Assembly (NCBI RefSeq): GCF_002844535.1
Contig: NZ_PJNH01000001.1
Coordinates: forward strand, 248,001-312,000
DNA: 64,000 nt
Source: Halalkalibacillus sediminis
GTDB taxonomy: Bacteria; Bacillota; Bacilli; Bacillales; Alkalibacillaceae
Direction of reading: 5' to 3'
The position numbers and the translations under genes were made by a program. Position 1 is the stretch's first letter. Every line of letters begins with the position of its first letter. The notes under the pieces were generated by a model. The model saw only the letters and a list, made by a program, of their open reading frames with translations. It did not search any database and had not been told where the DNA came from. This document shows positions 1 through 8,711 of the stretch, piece after piece.

Positions 1-1356
1 GACCCTCAAAATAATCATTTGATTGCTCGTGTACCACTATCGACTACCCGTGATATGTTACAGGCGATTGAAGAAGCCGAGCAGGCTTTCCAAACTAATA
101 AAGGGTGGCCGACACACGAACGTATCAAAGTTTTATATGGTGTCGTTGATTATATGGAGAAGCATAAAGAACTATTTGCTCGAACAATCGCTACCGAAGG
201 GAGTAAAACGATTACAGAGGCACGAGGTGAAGTCAAACGTGCCATGCAGACAATCACGATCAGTGCCGAAGAAGCTAGACGGCTGAAAGGTGAAACCATA
301 AATTTCGACCAAAACGAAGGCAGTGAAAATAAAATCGGTTATTATTACCGTTTTCCAATCGGTGTTGTCGGGGCCATTACACCATTCAATGACCCACTGA
401 ATTTGGTTGCTCACAAAGTTGGCCCAGCGATTGCAGCTGGAAATGCAATTGTTGTCAAACCAGCATCCGTTACTCCATTAAGCGCGCTTTTACTCGCTGA
501 TGCTTTTTCAGCTGCTGGCCTTCCAAAAGGGATGTTAAGTGTCATAACTGGTTCTGGTCGAGAGCTAGGAGAAACAATGGTCACTCATCCTTCGATTAAA
601 ATGGTTTCCTTTACCGGCGGACTAAATGCAGGAGAAAAGGTTGCTGAGCAAGCGGGTGTAAAACAAGTGGGAATGGAGTTAGGTTCAAATTCTCCGACAA
701 TCGTCATGAAAGATTGTGATCTGAAAGATGCGATCGAGTCTTCTGTGTCTGGGTCATTCGGAGCAGCAGGTCAAAACTGTATAGGCGTTCAGAGAATCTA
801 TGTTGAAAAGGAAGTCTACGACGACTTCGTTGAGGCTTTTGTTAGTCATACGAATCGATTGAACGTCGGAAATAAATTAGACGACAATACCGATATGGGA
901 CCTATGATTGAAGAAAAAGAGGCAATACGTGTAGAGAATTGGGTTGATGAAGCAGTTGAAGCGGGTGCTAAAGCCTTGACTGGTGGCAAAAGGGATGGAG
1001 CTTTTTATCATCCAACTGTACTAGTAGATGTGCCTGATGGTGTCACACTAGCTAAAGAAGAAATATTCGGTCCGGTCGTGCTCATTTACCCAGTAAACTC
1101 TTTAGAAGAAGCGGTCCAACGATCGAATGATGTGGACTACGGACTCCATGCAGGTATTTTTACAAAAAATCTTGACCACGCTTTTTATGCCATAGAACAT
1201 TTAGAGTGCGGCGGAGTCATGGTTAATGACACAAGTGATTACCGAATTGATGAGATGCCATTTGGTGGAGTGAAAAATTCTGGGCTAGGGAGAGAAGGTG
1301 TCCGTTTTTCAGTTGAAGCAATGACCGAACCGAAAGTGGTTGCAATCAAATTATAG
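1..1356 (+). CDS. Aldehyde dehydrogenase family protein, 5' end outside window
   Basis: NAD(P)-dependent oxidation of an aldehyde to an acid; the substrate cannot be told from sequence. The frame is open to base 1 and the first codons already read as the interior of an ALDH N-terminus (DPQNNHLIARVPL), so the start lies upstream. The invariant Glu is in MELGSNSPT (codon at 676) and the nucleophile Cys in GAAGQNCIG (codon at 778). The C-terminal MPFGGVKNSGLGREG motif is intact. The protein resembles the lactaldehyde/phosphonoacetaldehyde dehydrogenase branch, which is a loose assignment. A strong terminator follows, so this is the last gene of its unit. Confidence 0.88.
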   Translation, partial: DPQNNHLIARVPLSTTRDMLQAIEEAEQAFQTNKGWPTHERIKVLYGVVDYMEKHKELFARTIATEGSKTITEARGEVKRAMQTITISAEEARRLKGETINFDQNEGSENKIGYYYRFPIGVVGAITPFNDPLNLVAHKVGPAIAAGNAIVVKPASVTPLSALLLADAFSAAGLPKGMLSVITGSGRELGETMVTHPSIKMVSFTGGLNAGEKVAEQAGVKQVGMELGSNSPTIVMKDCDLKDAIESSVSGSFGAAGQNCIGVQRIYVEKEVYDDFVEAFVSHTNRLNVGNKLDDNTDMGPMIEEKEAIRVENWVDEAVEAGAKALTGGKRDGAFYHPTVLVDVPDGVTLAKEEIFGPVVLIYPVNSLEEAVQRSNDVDYGLHAGIFTKNLDHAFYAIEHLECGGVMVNDTSDYRIDEMPFGGVKNSGLGREGVRFSVEAMTEPKVVAIKL

Positions 1357-1370
1357 TTTGAATAGAATCC

Positions 1371-1400
1371 CCCCTGACTTTATAAGGTCAGGGGATTTTC
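1371..1400 (+). terminator. Rho-independent terminator after aldehyde dehydrogenase
   Basis: A CCCCTGAC stem pairs with GTCAGGGG across a short AT loop, and a T-rich tract follows. Confidence 0.85.
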
Positions 1401-1482
1401 TTGTTTTTAAAAGAAAATGATCTATCAGTAATTATTTGGTTTAATCTTTTGTTACAATAATAACAAGAAATGAGGGATTTCC

Positions 1483-2433
1483 ATGGAGAAAATATATCGA
1501 ATAGGAATCATAGGCTTAGGGGTAGTAGGGGAACGATTGTTGAAACAGTTTCAGGAACACCCTCGAATGAAAGTAGTTGCCTACTGTGAACCGAATGCAG
1601 AAAGAATGGACGAAATTATAAATACATATGGACAGGCAACTAAATATGCCGACTTCCAAAAGCTAAATAGAGATCCTGAGGTAGATGTAGTTTATGTTGC
1701 GGTGCCGCCAAAGTTTCATCATGAAATTACGCTGGATGCCATTGAGAACGGTAAACATATTTTATGTGAAAAACCTCTTGCAAACAGTGAAGAAGAAGCA
1801 AAAGAAATGTATGAAAAAGCTGAAGCAGCTAACATTGTAAATGCAATTAACTTTCCGTTGCCTTACCAGCCTCAGTTGTCTCAAATGCGGAAGGTCATAG
1901 ATCAGGGAGAACTGGGAGAAATACAACGTGTGGAGTTTCAGATGTATTTCCCAAGATGGCCTAGAGCTTGGCAACAAAATAACTGGATAGCTTCAAGGGA
2001 GCAAGGTGGTTTCATCCGAGAAATAGCTCCACATTATCTGCATTTCGTTTCTAGATTATTGGGTATGCCCGATCATGTTCAGTCATTTGTAGATTACCCT
2101 TCTGATTCAACATTATGTGAAAATGGATTTATCTCCAAAATGAAAGTCAATGGTATTCCTTTCCTCATAAATGGGCTCAGTAATGTCGGACAAAAAGAAC
2201 ACCTTTCATTGAAAGTTTTCGGAGATAAAAGTGTTCTTGAGCTTCGCAATTGGCGAGAGCTTTTTATAGAAACTGAAGAAGGTGATCAACGTCAGATTGA
2301 AGTGGATGTGGAACACCCAAATAGTCTGATACAAGAATTAGAACTTGCATTAGCTCAAAAAGAACATCAATTAGTCACTTTCAAAGAAGGTTATTTCATT
2401 CAACAATTATTGGAAAAAATATTAAAAGGATAG
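1483..2433 (+). CDS. Gfo/Idh/MocA family oxidoreductase
   Basis: Predicted cytoplasmic NAD(P)-dependent dehydrogenase of 316 residues. The N-terminal Rossmann motif GIIGLGVVGERL (residues about 8-19) and the family signature HILCEKPLA (about 92-100) are clear. The C-terminal substrate-binding domain is of normal length for the family. The physiological sugar or cyclitol substrate is unknown. It is flanked by terminators on both sides and so probably transcribed alone. The ribosome site upstream (GAGGG about 10 nt before ATG) is moderate. Confidence 0.85.
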   Translation: MEKIYRIGIIGLGVVGERLLKQFQEHPRMKVVAYCEPNAERMDEIINTYGQATKYADFQKLNRDPEVDVVYVAVPPKFHHEITLDAIENGKHILCEKPLANSEEEAKEMYEKAEAANIVNAINFPLPYQPQLSQMRKVIDQGELGEIQRVEFQMYFPRWPRAWQQNNWIASREQGGFIREIAPHYLHFVSRLLGMPDHVQSFVDYPSDSTLCENGFISKMKVNGIPFLINGLSNVGQKEHLSLKVFGDKSVLELRNWRELFIETEEGDQRQIEVDVEHPNSLIQELELALAQKEHQLVTFKEGYFIQQLLEKILKG

Positions 2434-2442
2434 CTTTGTAGT

Positions 2443-2477
2443 TGCTCTCAGGGTAAAATCTGGGAGCATATTTTTTT
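2443..2477 (+). terminator. Terminator after Gfo/Idh gene
   Basis: TGCTCTCAG pairs with CTGGGAGCA (one G-U pair) and is followed by a run of T. Confidence 0.75.
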
Positions 2478-2524
2478 ACCTCCTGAAAAAAATAAGAAGG
2501 AACGAGGAACAGGAGGTGTGTGAA

Positions 2525-3247
2525 ATGAAAAAATTTATTCTCGTATGTATGATGCTTCTATTATCAGCAGTAATGATTACTGCATGTAATACAGATAATG
2601 AAGGTATGAACGACGGGGTTAACCAGGTTGGATTCAATACTGAAGATCAAGGGAACCAAGGAGACCAGCGTCGTGATTTCGGAGACTTTCCTTATAAACC
2701 AGGCGAAGGCGACGGTGGAAACATCTTTCAAAATGGCGAAAGAGGCTTCGGATTTAATGGAGACGAATTTGATTTAAATGATGACAATCAGCCAGAGAAT
2801 GATGAAGATACCGATCAGCAAGAGGATACTGCTGAACGTTCGAATGAAAATGTAGAACAGGCAAGTGGAGTCATACAAGAAGTTATTCGTTTGACGAACG
2901 TTGAAAGGCAGAAAAACGGTTTGTCTGAAGTTGAAATGGATCAACAACTGACCGACGTTGCTCAGAGAAAATCAGTTGATATGGCTGACAATAACTATTT
3001 TAGCCACCAGTCACCGACTTACGGCTCACCTTTTGATATGCTGGATCAATTCGGCGTAGATTATACAGTTGCTTCGGAAAATATCGCAGCAGGTCAACGA
3101 ACTGCACAAGCTGTCGTTCGTGGATGGATGAATAGTGAAGGTCACCGGAAGAATATTTTAAATGATTCAGTGACACATATAGGTGTGGGATATGAACAAG
3201 GAGGAAGCATGGGTACCTATTGGACCCAGATGTTCATAGCGAAATAA
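2525..3247 (+). CDS. CAP/SCP-domain lipoprotein (YkwD-like)
   Basis: Secreted, membrane-anchored CAP-superfamily protein of 240 residues. ATG at 2525 is chosen because AGGAGGTG sits 6-7 nt upstream; a GTG nine bases earlier overlaps that site. The signal peptide ends in a lipobox (ITAC, Cys about 21). A Gly/Asp/Gln-rich acidic spacer of about 90 residues precedes the C-terminal CAP domain, which has HQSPTYGSPFDML, ENIAAGQ and GWMNSEGHRKNIL. Bacterial CAP proteins of this type are common in Bacillaceae; their biochemical role is unsettled. The acidic spacer resembles those of the other lipoproteins in this window. Confidence 0.85.
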   Translation: MKKFILVCMMLLLSAVMITACNTDNEGMNDGVNQVGFNTEDQGNQGDQRRDFGDFPYKPGEGDGGNIFQNGERGFGFNGDEFDLNDDNQPENDEDTDQQEDTAERSNENVEQASGVIQEVIRLTNVERQKNGLSEVEMDQQLTDVAQRKSVDMADNNYFSHQSPTYGSPFDMLDQFGVDYTVASENIAAGQRTAQAVVRGWMNSEGHRKNILNDSVTHIGVGYEQGGSMGTYWTQMFIAK

Positions 3248-3250
3248 AAT

Positions 3251-3284
3251 AAAACTGCTTGAAGAATTTTTCAAGCAGTTTTTC
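3251..3284 (+). terminator. Terminator after CAP-domain lipoprotein
   Basis: AAAACTGCTTGA pairs with TCAAGCAGTTTT. It lies directly against the 65-bp repeat at 3286. Confidence 0.85.
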
Positions 3285-3285
3285 T

Positions 3286-3350
3286 ATTAAAGTATGTGAA
3301 AAACAAAGGCTTTCGCCATTAGGACTTGGCGATAAGCCAAGTTTTTCTCA
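3286..3350. repeat. 65-bp palindromic intergenic repeat, copy 1
   Basis: Identical over 65 bp to the reverse complement of 19514-19578. The unit is itself an imperfect palindrome: an outer arm of TGAGAAAAAC versus GTTTTTCACA, an inner arm of GGCTTATCGCC versus GGCGAAAGCC, and a 10-nt loop. It sits between two convergent genes, and its last three bases supply the stop codon of the DCC gene on the minus strand. No open reading frame is present in it. Confidence 0.9.
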
Positions 3351-3743
3351 CAAAAATTTCTTCTTGTACTCAGGCGAAGGTAGCATACATTCATTTCTTT
3401 GGCCGAACCAACGATAGCGATACTTTGCGACGATATCATAAATCAAATTTCTTATTGGTCTTGGAATGATGAGAAAAATCTTTGCTAATTTCCATAGGCC
3501 ATCCAAATTCCCTGCAATTCTTAAAACTGCAGAAGACTTCGTATGAACCTTACCATTTTTAACAAGGATTATGCTATCTTCATTAATGTTATGTTGCTGA
3601 GTGATTTTCTGTCCGAATTCATGCTGCAAGGCCGCGAATCTAAAATGATCATTTTTATCGCGCTTTATTATGAATTGAACTGCTCCATTACATAAATTAC
3701 AAACACCATCAAAGAAAACCACGGATTTATTTTCACTTACCAT
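3348..3743 (-). CDS. DCC-family thiol-disulfide oxidoreductase (DUF393, YuxK-like)
   Basis: Small predicted redox protein of 131 residues. The defining DxxCxxC motif is visible near the N-terminus (FFDGVCNLCNG), and the C-terminal YRWFGQR is typical of the family. The partner and electron source are unknown. GAGGA lies upstream of the ATG. The start overlaps the last 7 bases of the preceding minus-strand CxxC membrane protein gene, so the two are translationally coupled. The stop codon lies inside the edge of the 65-bp repeat. Confidence 0.85.
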   Translation of the reverse strand: MVSENKSVVFFDGVCNLCNGAVQFIIKRDKNDHFRFAALQHEFGQKITQQHNINEDSIILVKNGKVHTKSSAVLRIAGNLDGLWKLAKIFLIIPRPIRNLIYDIVAKYRYRWFGQRNECMLPSPEYKKKFL

Positions 3744-4036
3744 AACGGTTCCTCTTCACTTGTCAGGTCATAGATAAATGGGGAAGCTAAGTAGGTAATC
3801 AATACCAACAAACTTGCTATGGAAAGTGTAATGTAGCTTGGGACATTAAAGGAGTTAAACAAGATAAAGACTGGGACCATGATTGCAAATCCCCAAAAGC
3901 CCTTTTTTCTGCTTTCTGCTGTGTAATACTGTTTCTCATTACAGTTGGGGCAAATAATCCCAACTCTGGGTGCCCAACTTCTACTTAAACTCTCTTTATA
4001 ACTGAATTGGTAGTTACAATTACTACAAACGAACAT
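3737..4036 (-). CDS. CXXC-20-CXXC zinc-ribbon membrane protein
   Basis: Protein of 99 residues with two CxxC pairs (CSNC at 4-7 and CPNC at about 29-32, roughly 20 residues apart) that probably bind one zinc. Two hydrophobic segments follow (about 47-63 and 67-88). This matches the small Firmicute family named for the CXXC-20-CXXC layout; no function is known. AAGGATGTGA precedes the ATG. It is the first gene of a two-gene unit with the DCC oxidoreductase, and both products are cysteine-motif proteins. Confidence 0.75.
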   Translation of the reverse strand: MFVCSNCNYQFSYKESLSRSWAPRVGIICPNCNEKQYYTAESRKKGFWGFAIMVPVFILFNSFNVPSYITLSIASLLVLITYLASPFIYDLTSEEEPLW

Positions 4037-4157
4037 TTACTCACATCCTTAAACTTAGCTGATTTTATGGTATCATAAAGCTGAGACATCTTATAGTTTT
4101 GAAAATTTAGATTATTTTTTTGAAAAGAGTTAAAAGTTGAGAAGGGGGTAACGTAAA

Positions 4158-4631
4158 ATGGAGATTTCGTTAAAGACATTGAACGAATTCGTAGGAGTCG
4201 GAGTCAAGTGGCAAGGAACATTCGAAGAAGCTGAAAATGGTGATATCAGAGAAGTGTTTGCTCAATTCAAAGAAGATGTTCATTCAATTCCGAACCGAGT
4301 GGAACCGCAGGTCATCTATGGATTAGCTGACCACAATTTTGAAGGTGGATTCACATACTATCTACTTGTAGAAGTAGCTTCTATCGGAAATATTCCGGAA
4401 CACATGTTAACGTTACAGGTACCTACTCAAACATATGCTTGTACAGAATACAGTGAACAAAGTGAGCTTTCTATACAAGACACTTACATGAAATTACATC
4501 AGTGGATCGAGAACAAGACGTATGAACTCGATCAATTCAACTTCACCTCATTAGAAGTTTATCCAAATGATTATAATCCTAAGGTTGATCAACCAAAGAT
4601 GACCATCCACGTTCCGATTCAGTCATCTTAA
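4158..4631 (+). CDS. GyrI-like effector-binding domain protein
   Basis: Stand-alone protein of 157 residues resembling the small-molecule-binding (SHS2/AraC effector-binding) domain, with no DNA-binding domain attached. Supporting features are the N-terminal VGVGVKWQGTFEEA, the central YGLADHNFEGGFTYYLLVEV strand region and the late CTEYSEQSEL. GAAGGGGGT provides a strong ribosome site. It lies 19 bp upstream of the two-component regulator and could be co-transcribed. The ligand is unknown. Confidence 0.7.
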   Translation: MEISLKTLNEFVGVGVKWQGTFEEAENGDIREVFAQFKEDVHSIPNRVEPQVIYGLADHNFEGGFTYYLLVEVASIGNIPEHMLTLQVPTQTYACTEYSEQSELSIQDTYMKLHQWIENKTYELDQFNFTSLEVYPNDYNPKVDQPKMTIHVPIQSS

Positions 4632-4650
4632 TAGTGAAGAAGGTGATCCG

Positions 4651-5352
4651 ATGAGCCATCAGTCAATATTGATTGTTGAAGATGAAGAAAAAATTGCCCG
4701 TGTACTTGAATTGGAATTGACTTATGAAGGTTATCAAATTGAAAAAGCTTCTTCCGGCTATGATGCATTAGAGAAGTATCGAGAACAAGCTTGGGATTTG
4801 ATTTTATTAGATATTATGCTACCTGAAATGAGTGGTGTGGAACTTTTAAGAAGGATTCGGAAAGATGACACTTCTACTCCTGTCATTCTACTCACCGCCA
4901 AGGATTCAATAGAAGATAAGGTTACAGGTTTAGATATTGGAGCTAATGATTATGTAACGAAACCATTTCAAATCGAAGAACTCTTGGCGCGAATCCGTGC
5001 GGCCTTAAGAATGAGGCAAACTGAACAGGAGACAGGAGAATGGTTGGAGTTCGCAGATTTGAAGTTGAATGAAAGTACTAGGGAAGTTTATCGTAATGAC
5101 CAACTAATCGAGCTGACGCCTCGCGAGTTTGATCTACTTGTTTATTTTATGAATAATCAACGTCATGTCCTTAATCGTGAACAGATACTAGATGCGGTGT
5201 GGGGATTTGAATACTATGGGGATACGAACGTCGTGGATGTTTACATCAGATACTTACGTAAAAAAGTCGACGGAGGATTTGAACGAGATTTGATTCACAC
5301 AGTTCGAGGTGTCGGCTACGTTTTGAAGGATGCTTATGAAACTAAAAAATAA
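4651..5352 (+). CDS. OmpR-family response regulator (YkoG-like)
   Basis: Two-component transcription regulator of 233 residues. The receiver domain (about 5-118) has the acidic pair at 10-12, phospho-acceptor Asp54 in LILLDIMLPEMSG and the conserved Lys in VTKPF. The C-terminal winged helix (about 135-228) contains LTPREFDLL and the VDVYIRYLRKKVD recognition region. It is coupled to the downstream kinase by a 17-bp overlap. With two PepSY genes following, the locus resembles B. subtilis ykoG-ykoH-ykoI; the homology is inferred from layout and family. Confidence 0.88.
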   Translation: MSHQSILIVEDEEKIARVLELELTYEGYQIEKASSGYDALEKYREQAWDLILLDIMLPEMSGVELLRRIRKDDTSTPVILLTAKDSIEDKVTGLDIGANDYVTKPFQIEELLARIRAALRMRQTEQETGEWLEFADLKLNESTREVYRNDQLIELTPREFDLLVYFMNNQRHVLNREQILDAVWGFEYYGDTNVVDVYIRYLRKKVDGGFERDLIHTVRGVGYVLKDAYETKK

Positions 5353-6694
5353 GATATTTCTATATTCAACATTCGTATTCATTATTATTATCATGGTCTT
5401 TTCTGCAACGATTTATTGGACTTTTTCTCATATAACATATGAAAGAGAAATTGAGAGAGTGGTGTCAGAAGCAGATAATGTCCTAGAAGGAGTGCAGAGT
5501 GCGGATGGTAATTTCCCTATTAATGATCTATTAGGGGTCTATGTTCCTTCTAATGGAATGATTAGAATATTGGATTCAGATGGAAACCAAATGACAGAAG
5601 TTGTTTCAGGAGAGCAGTTGAAACTTAGAGCTGTAGATACCTCTTTTGAAGCAGGTGAGAGGACTGAAAGGTTTGAAGCTGAAGGATCAATGATAGCATT
5701 TGTCCAAATACCTACGATTTGGGTTGATGGTCAAGTTGCTTACGTGCAGCTGTACGAGAACATAGATTCAGTGGAACAGAACCTGAGGACCCTGCAAATT
5801 GTCCTTATTCTTGTCGCATTCATAGCTATAATACCTATTATTTTTTCCGGGAGAGTACTATCTGATTTGATTGTTAGACCTATCAAATCACTTATAGAAA
5901 CGATGAGGGACATTCGTGAAAGTAACACTTTCAAACATATAGAACTAGAACATCAATCCAATGACGAGTTATCTACGATGAGTAAAACTTTCAATGAGAT
6001 GATGGATCTTTTAAAAGATAATTATGAGAAGCAAGAAGCCTTTGTTTCTAATGCTTCCCATGAACTTAGAACTCCGATCACAGTGATTGAAAGTTATGCA
6101 AATTTAGTGAAGAGAAGAGGGATGGAGCGCCCGGAAGTGGTTGGGGAAGCCATTGAGGCCATTCATTCAGAGGCTCTTCGTATGAAAGACCTTACTGAGC
6201 AATTATTATTGTTGGCTCGACGAGAAAAGGACTGGAAGTTGGATTTGGTGTCGTTTTCAATAAATGAAGTGATAGAAGAAGTTAAATCAAATATTGAGAG
6301 ATCTTATAATAGAGAAATTCGACTTAGTGAAAAAACTGAGGCGACTATCTTTTCAGACAAACAAAAAATCAAGCAACTCTTATACATTTTCTTTGATAAT
6401 GCAAGAAAGTATAGTGAGCGACCTATTTATGTGAATATTGAGAATGGATTAAGTGGAGTCAAGATTGTTATCCGTGACGAAGGTATCGGTATTCCGGATG
6501 AATCATTACCAAAAGTTTTCGATCGGTTCTATCGAGTAGATGAAGCAAGGAATCGCGAAGAAGGCGGTAGTGGTTTAGGGCTTGCCCTTGCCAAAGATTT
6601 ATCTGAGGCACTTCACGTAGATATTGAACTGTCCAGCGAACTAGGTCAGGGAACGACAGTTATTTTAAACGTCCACTCATTTAATTCTCATTAA
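5336..6694 (+). CDS. Sensor histidine kinase, HAMP type (YkoH-like)
   Basis: Membrane sensor kinase of 452 residues, partner of the regulator it overlaps. ATG 5336 is preferred over ATG 5330 because GAAGGA lies about 5 nt upstream of it. Order: transmembrane helix at about 6-28, extracytoplasmic sensor of about 120 residues, second helix at about 152-174, HAMP, HisKA with SNASHELRTPIT (His242), then HATPase_c with FDNARKYS, DEGIGIP and GSGLGLALA. The outside domain has no recognisable ligand fold. The following PepSY proteins face the same compartment and may modulate or report to it. Confidence 0.88.
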   Translation: MKLKNKIFLYSTFVFIIIIMVFSATIYWTFSHITYEREIERVVSEADNVLEGVQSADGNFPINDLLGVYVPSNGMIRILDSDGNQMTEVVSGEQLKLRAVDTSFEAGERTERFEAEGSMIAFVQIPTIWVDGQVAYVQLYENIDSVEQNLRTLQIVLILVAFIAIIPIIFSGRVLSDLIVRPIKSLIETMRDIRESNTFKHIELEHQSNDELSTMSKTFNEMMDLLKDNYEKQEAFVSNASHELRTPITVIESYANLVKRRGMERPEVVGEAIEAIHSEALRMKDLTEQLLLLARREKDWKLDLVSFSINEVIEEVKSNIERSYNREIRLSEKTEATIFSDKQKIKQLLYIFFDNARKYSERPIYVNIENGLSGVKIVIRDEGIGIPDESLPKVFDRFYRVDEARNREEGGSGLGLALAKDLSEALHVDIELSSELGQGTTVILNVHSFNSH

Positions 6695-6749
6695 ATTTTA
6701 ATATTTTACTTTTATAATAAGTAGTAAAACAGAGTAAAGGACGATTCAC

Positions 6750-7649
6750 ATGAATAAAGAAAGAATTATATGGATGGTTGGTGGATCGATTTTAACCATA
6801 GTATTATTCCTCATCGGCCAACAATTTGTTTTTGGAAGTTCTTCTGCCGACGAAATTTCCTCAGATGAAGCCAGTGAAATTGTTAAAGATCGATATGGCG
6901 GGTCAGTTACTTCTATTGATAATAGTAGAGGTAATTATGTCATAACCCTCGAACACACTAACGGAATATATAGTATCCAAGTGGATCAGTCATCAGGAAG
7001 AGTATCTGATGTGGAGCAGCTAGAAGAATTTCAGAAAGAGAGCGATAACGAAGTTTCTGATTCATCAGAAGAACCATCACAAGAAAATCAAGACAATAAA
7101 AACCCAGAGGAAAGTGATGATTCAGTAACAGATAAAAACAATGACTCAGAAACCGATCAAAATGATGATCCACCAAGTGAAGAAAAAGAAGAAGACATGG
7201 AAAGTAATGAAGAGGAAGAGATAGAAGAAGAAAAGATAGTTGAAGTCTTACCTATTGAGGAAGCTGAACAAATTGCTTTAAATAATGTATCTGGTGAAAT
7301 ATCTCACTCTGAATTCATTGAATCGGAAAAGCCTTTTTACGAAATCATCATAGAAAATGATAAACAAACCTCAACTTTTCAAATTGATGCGCTTGAGGGT
7401 GAAATTATAAGCCGAGTCGATGAAGAGAAGAACCAAAAACCAACTGTTATTACGGAAGAAGAAGCCATAGAAATTGCTCTTAACGAAATTTCTGGTGAGG
7501 TGGAAGACATCGAGTTGAAAGAAGTGGACGGTAACCTCTTTTATGAATTGGAATTAGAAGTGGAATTTGAAGATGACGATGACGAGAACTACGTTATTCA
7601 AATCAATGCCATCAACGGTAAAATACAATCAGTTATTCAAAGTGATTAA
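6750..7649 (+). CDS. Membrane-anchored PepSY-repeat protein with acidic linker
   Basis: Exported protein of 299 residues: one N-terminal transmembrane anchor (about 7-28), a PepSY-like repeat (about 36-88), a Ser/Asp/Glu/Asn-rich linker (about 95-160), then two further repeats (about 165-225 and 230-297). Each repeat begins like EEAEQIALNNVSGEI and ends in an ALEGEIISR-type hairpin. PepSY domains are thought to inhibit or bind proteases, but no protease is adjacent. It starts 55 bp after the kinase; a TATAAT at about 6713 suggests it may also have its own promoter. Confidence 0.78.
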   Translation: MNKERIIWMVGGSILTIVLFLIGQQFVFGSSSADEISSDEASEIVKDRYGGSVTSIDNSRGNYVITLEHTNGIYSIQVDQSSGRVSDVEQLEEFQKESDNEVSDSSEEPSQENQDNKNPEESDDSVTDKNNDSETDQNDDPPSEEKEEDMESNEEEEIEEEKIVEVLPIEEAEQIALNNVSGEISHSEFIESEKPFYEIIIENDKQTSTFQIDALEGEIISRVDEEKNQKPTVITEEEAIEIALNEISGEVEDIELKEVDGNLFYELELEVEFEDDDDENYVIQINAINGKIQSVIQSD

Positions 7650-7676
7650 ACTCGCAAGTTATTGCGAGTTTTTTTC
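7648..7676 (+). terminator. Terminator after first PepSY gene
   Basis: AAACTCGCAA pairs with TTGCGAGTTT and runs into seven T. It separates the two PepSY genes transcriptionally. Confidence 0.85.
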
Positions 7677-7789
7677 TATTCAATTAAATTCTAATCGTTT
7701 TCTAATTTTCCTATCCTTTTATTCTCATCTTGGGTGTGTATATTAAAGTTAGAAAGTAATATCTAACAGATCCAAGGAGGATGATTACC

Positions 7790-8560
7790 ATGAAGCGTAC
7801 AATAATCGCAGGGACACTAGCTAGCACGGTTGCAGTCGGAGGTGCCTTTAACGTATCAGCTTTAGGTGATTCTGCCACGATGAGCAAGCACAGTGAAAAA
7901 GGAATTGAAACTGAAGTGGACACTAACGTAAAAATAGACACAAATAAATTAATAGGCAGTGAAGAACTTCAGGATATTGTATTAAGTAAGATTGATGGGA
8001 AAATAGAAGAGATTGAATTAGACTCAAAAAGCGTGGACCAAGTCTACTTTGAAGTAGAAGTTGAAAAGCAAGGTGAAGAATTCAAAGTTTACGTAGATGC
8101 ATATACTGGCAAAGTGCTGAAAGTTGAAAGTGACAATAAAGAGCAAGTTCAAAAACAGGATTCTTCCGCGGATCTAAACATGAAGACAACTGAAAAGCCT
8201 CCTGTATCAGATAAAAGTTCAGCGGAAAGAGATGCCGGGAAAAACAGTAACAAAAATGTAGCTAAAGTGAACAGTGAAACAAGTGTAAGCAGCAAAGCGA
8301 CATTGAATGATAGTGAAGCTTTAGTAGAAACACAAAAGGAATCATCAAATTCATATAATGAAGAAAACGTATTAATAAGTCGAGAGCAAGCTTTGAACAT
8401 CGCAGCTTCAGTAGCTCCAGGTAAAATCAACGAAATTGATCTTGATCAAGAATTTGGAACAAATATATACGAAGTGGAACTTGAAAATGGTGAGCAAGAA
8501 ATAGAAGTTGAGATTAATGCTAAGACTGGTGAGGTAGTAAAAGTAAAGTATGACGAGTAA
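7790..8560 (+). CDS. Secreted PepSY-domain protein (YkoI-like)
   Basis: Exported protein of 256 residues. ATG 7790 is chosen because AAGGAGG ends 9 nt before it; ATG 7781 touches the ribosome site. A signal peptide (MKRTIIAGTLAST..VSALG) is followed by two PepSY domains (about 45-105 and 195-255) joined by a Ser/Lys/Glu-rich linker. No lipobox or second anchor is visible, so it is probably released or wall-associated. It has its own 130-bp upstream region after a terminator and is a plausible target of the neighbouring two-component system. Confidence 0.78.
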   Translation: MKRTIIAGTLASTVAVGGAFNVSALGDSATMSKHSEKGIETEVDTNVKIDTNKLIGSEELQDIVLSKIDGKIEEIELDSKSVDQVYFEVEVEKQGEEFKVYVDAYTGKVLKVESDNKEQVQKQDSSADLNMKTTEKPPVSDKSSAERDAGKNSNKNVAKVNSETSVSSKATLNDSEALVETQKESSNSYNEENVLISREQALNIAASVAPGKINEIDLDQEFGTNIYEVELENGEQEIEVEINAKTGEVVKVKYDE

Positions 8561-8682
8561 TAAACAATGTCTTTGGGCGAGTCTTCGATAATGATAGAGG
8601 ATAGTCATACTTAAAACTAAGAGGTTATTATTAATAATCAATTTCCAAAGAAACACACTTTGATAAGTGTGATGAAATAAAG

Positions 8683-8704
8683 GGGCCGATTTTATGATCG
8701 GCCC
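8683..8704 (-). terminator. Terminator of the 45-residue basic protein gene
   Basis: GGGCCGAT pairs with ATCGGCCC across a short loop. The T-rich side lies downstream on the minus strand. It may also stop readthrough from the PepSY gene. Confidence 0.65.
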
Positions 8705-8711
8705 TCTTAAT

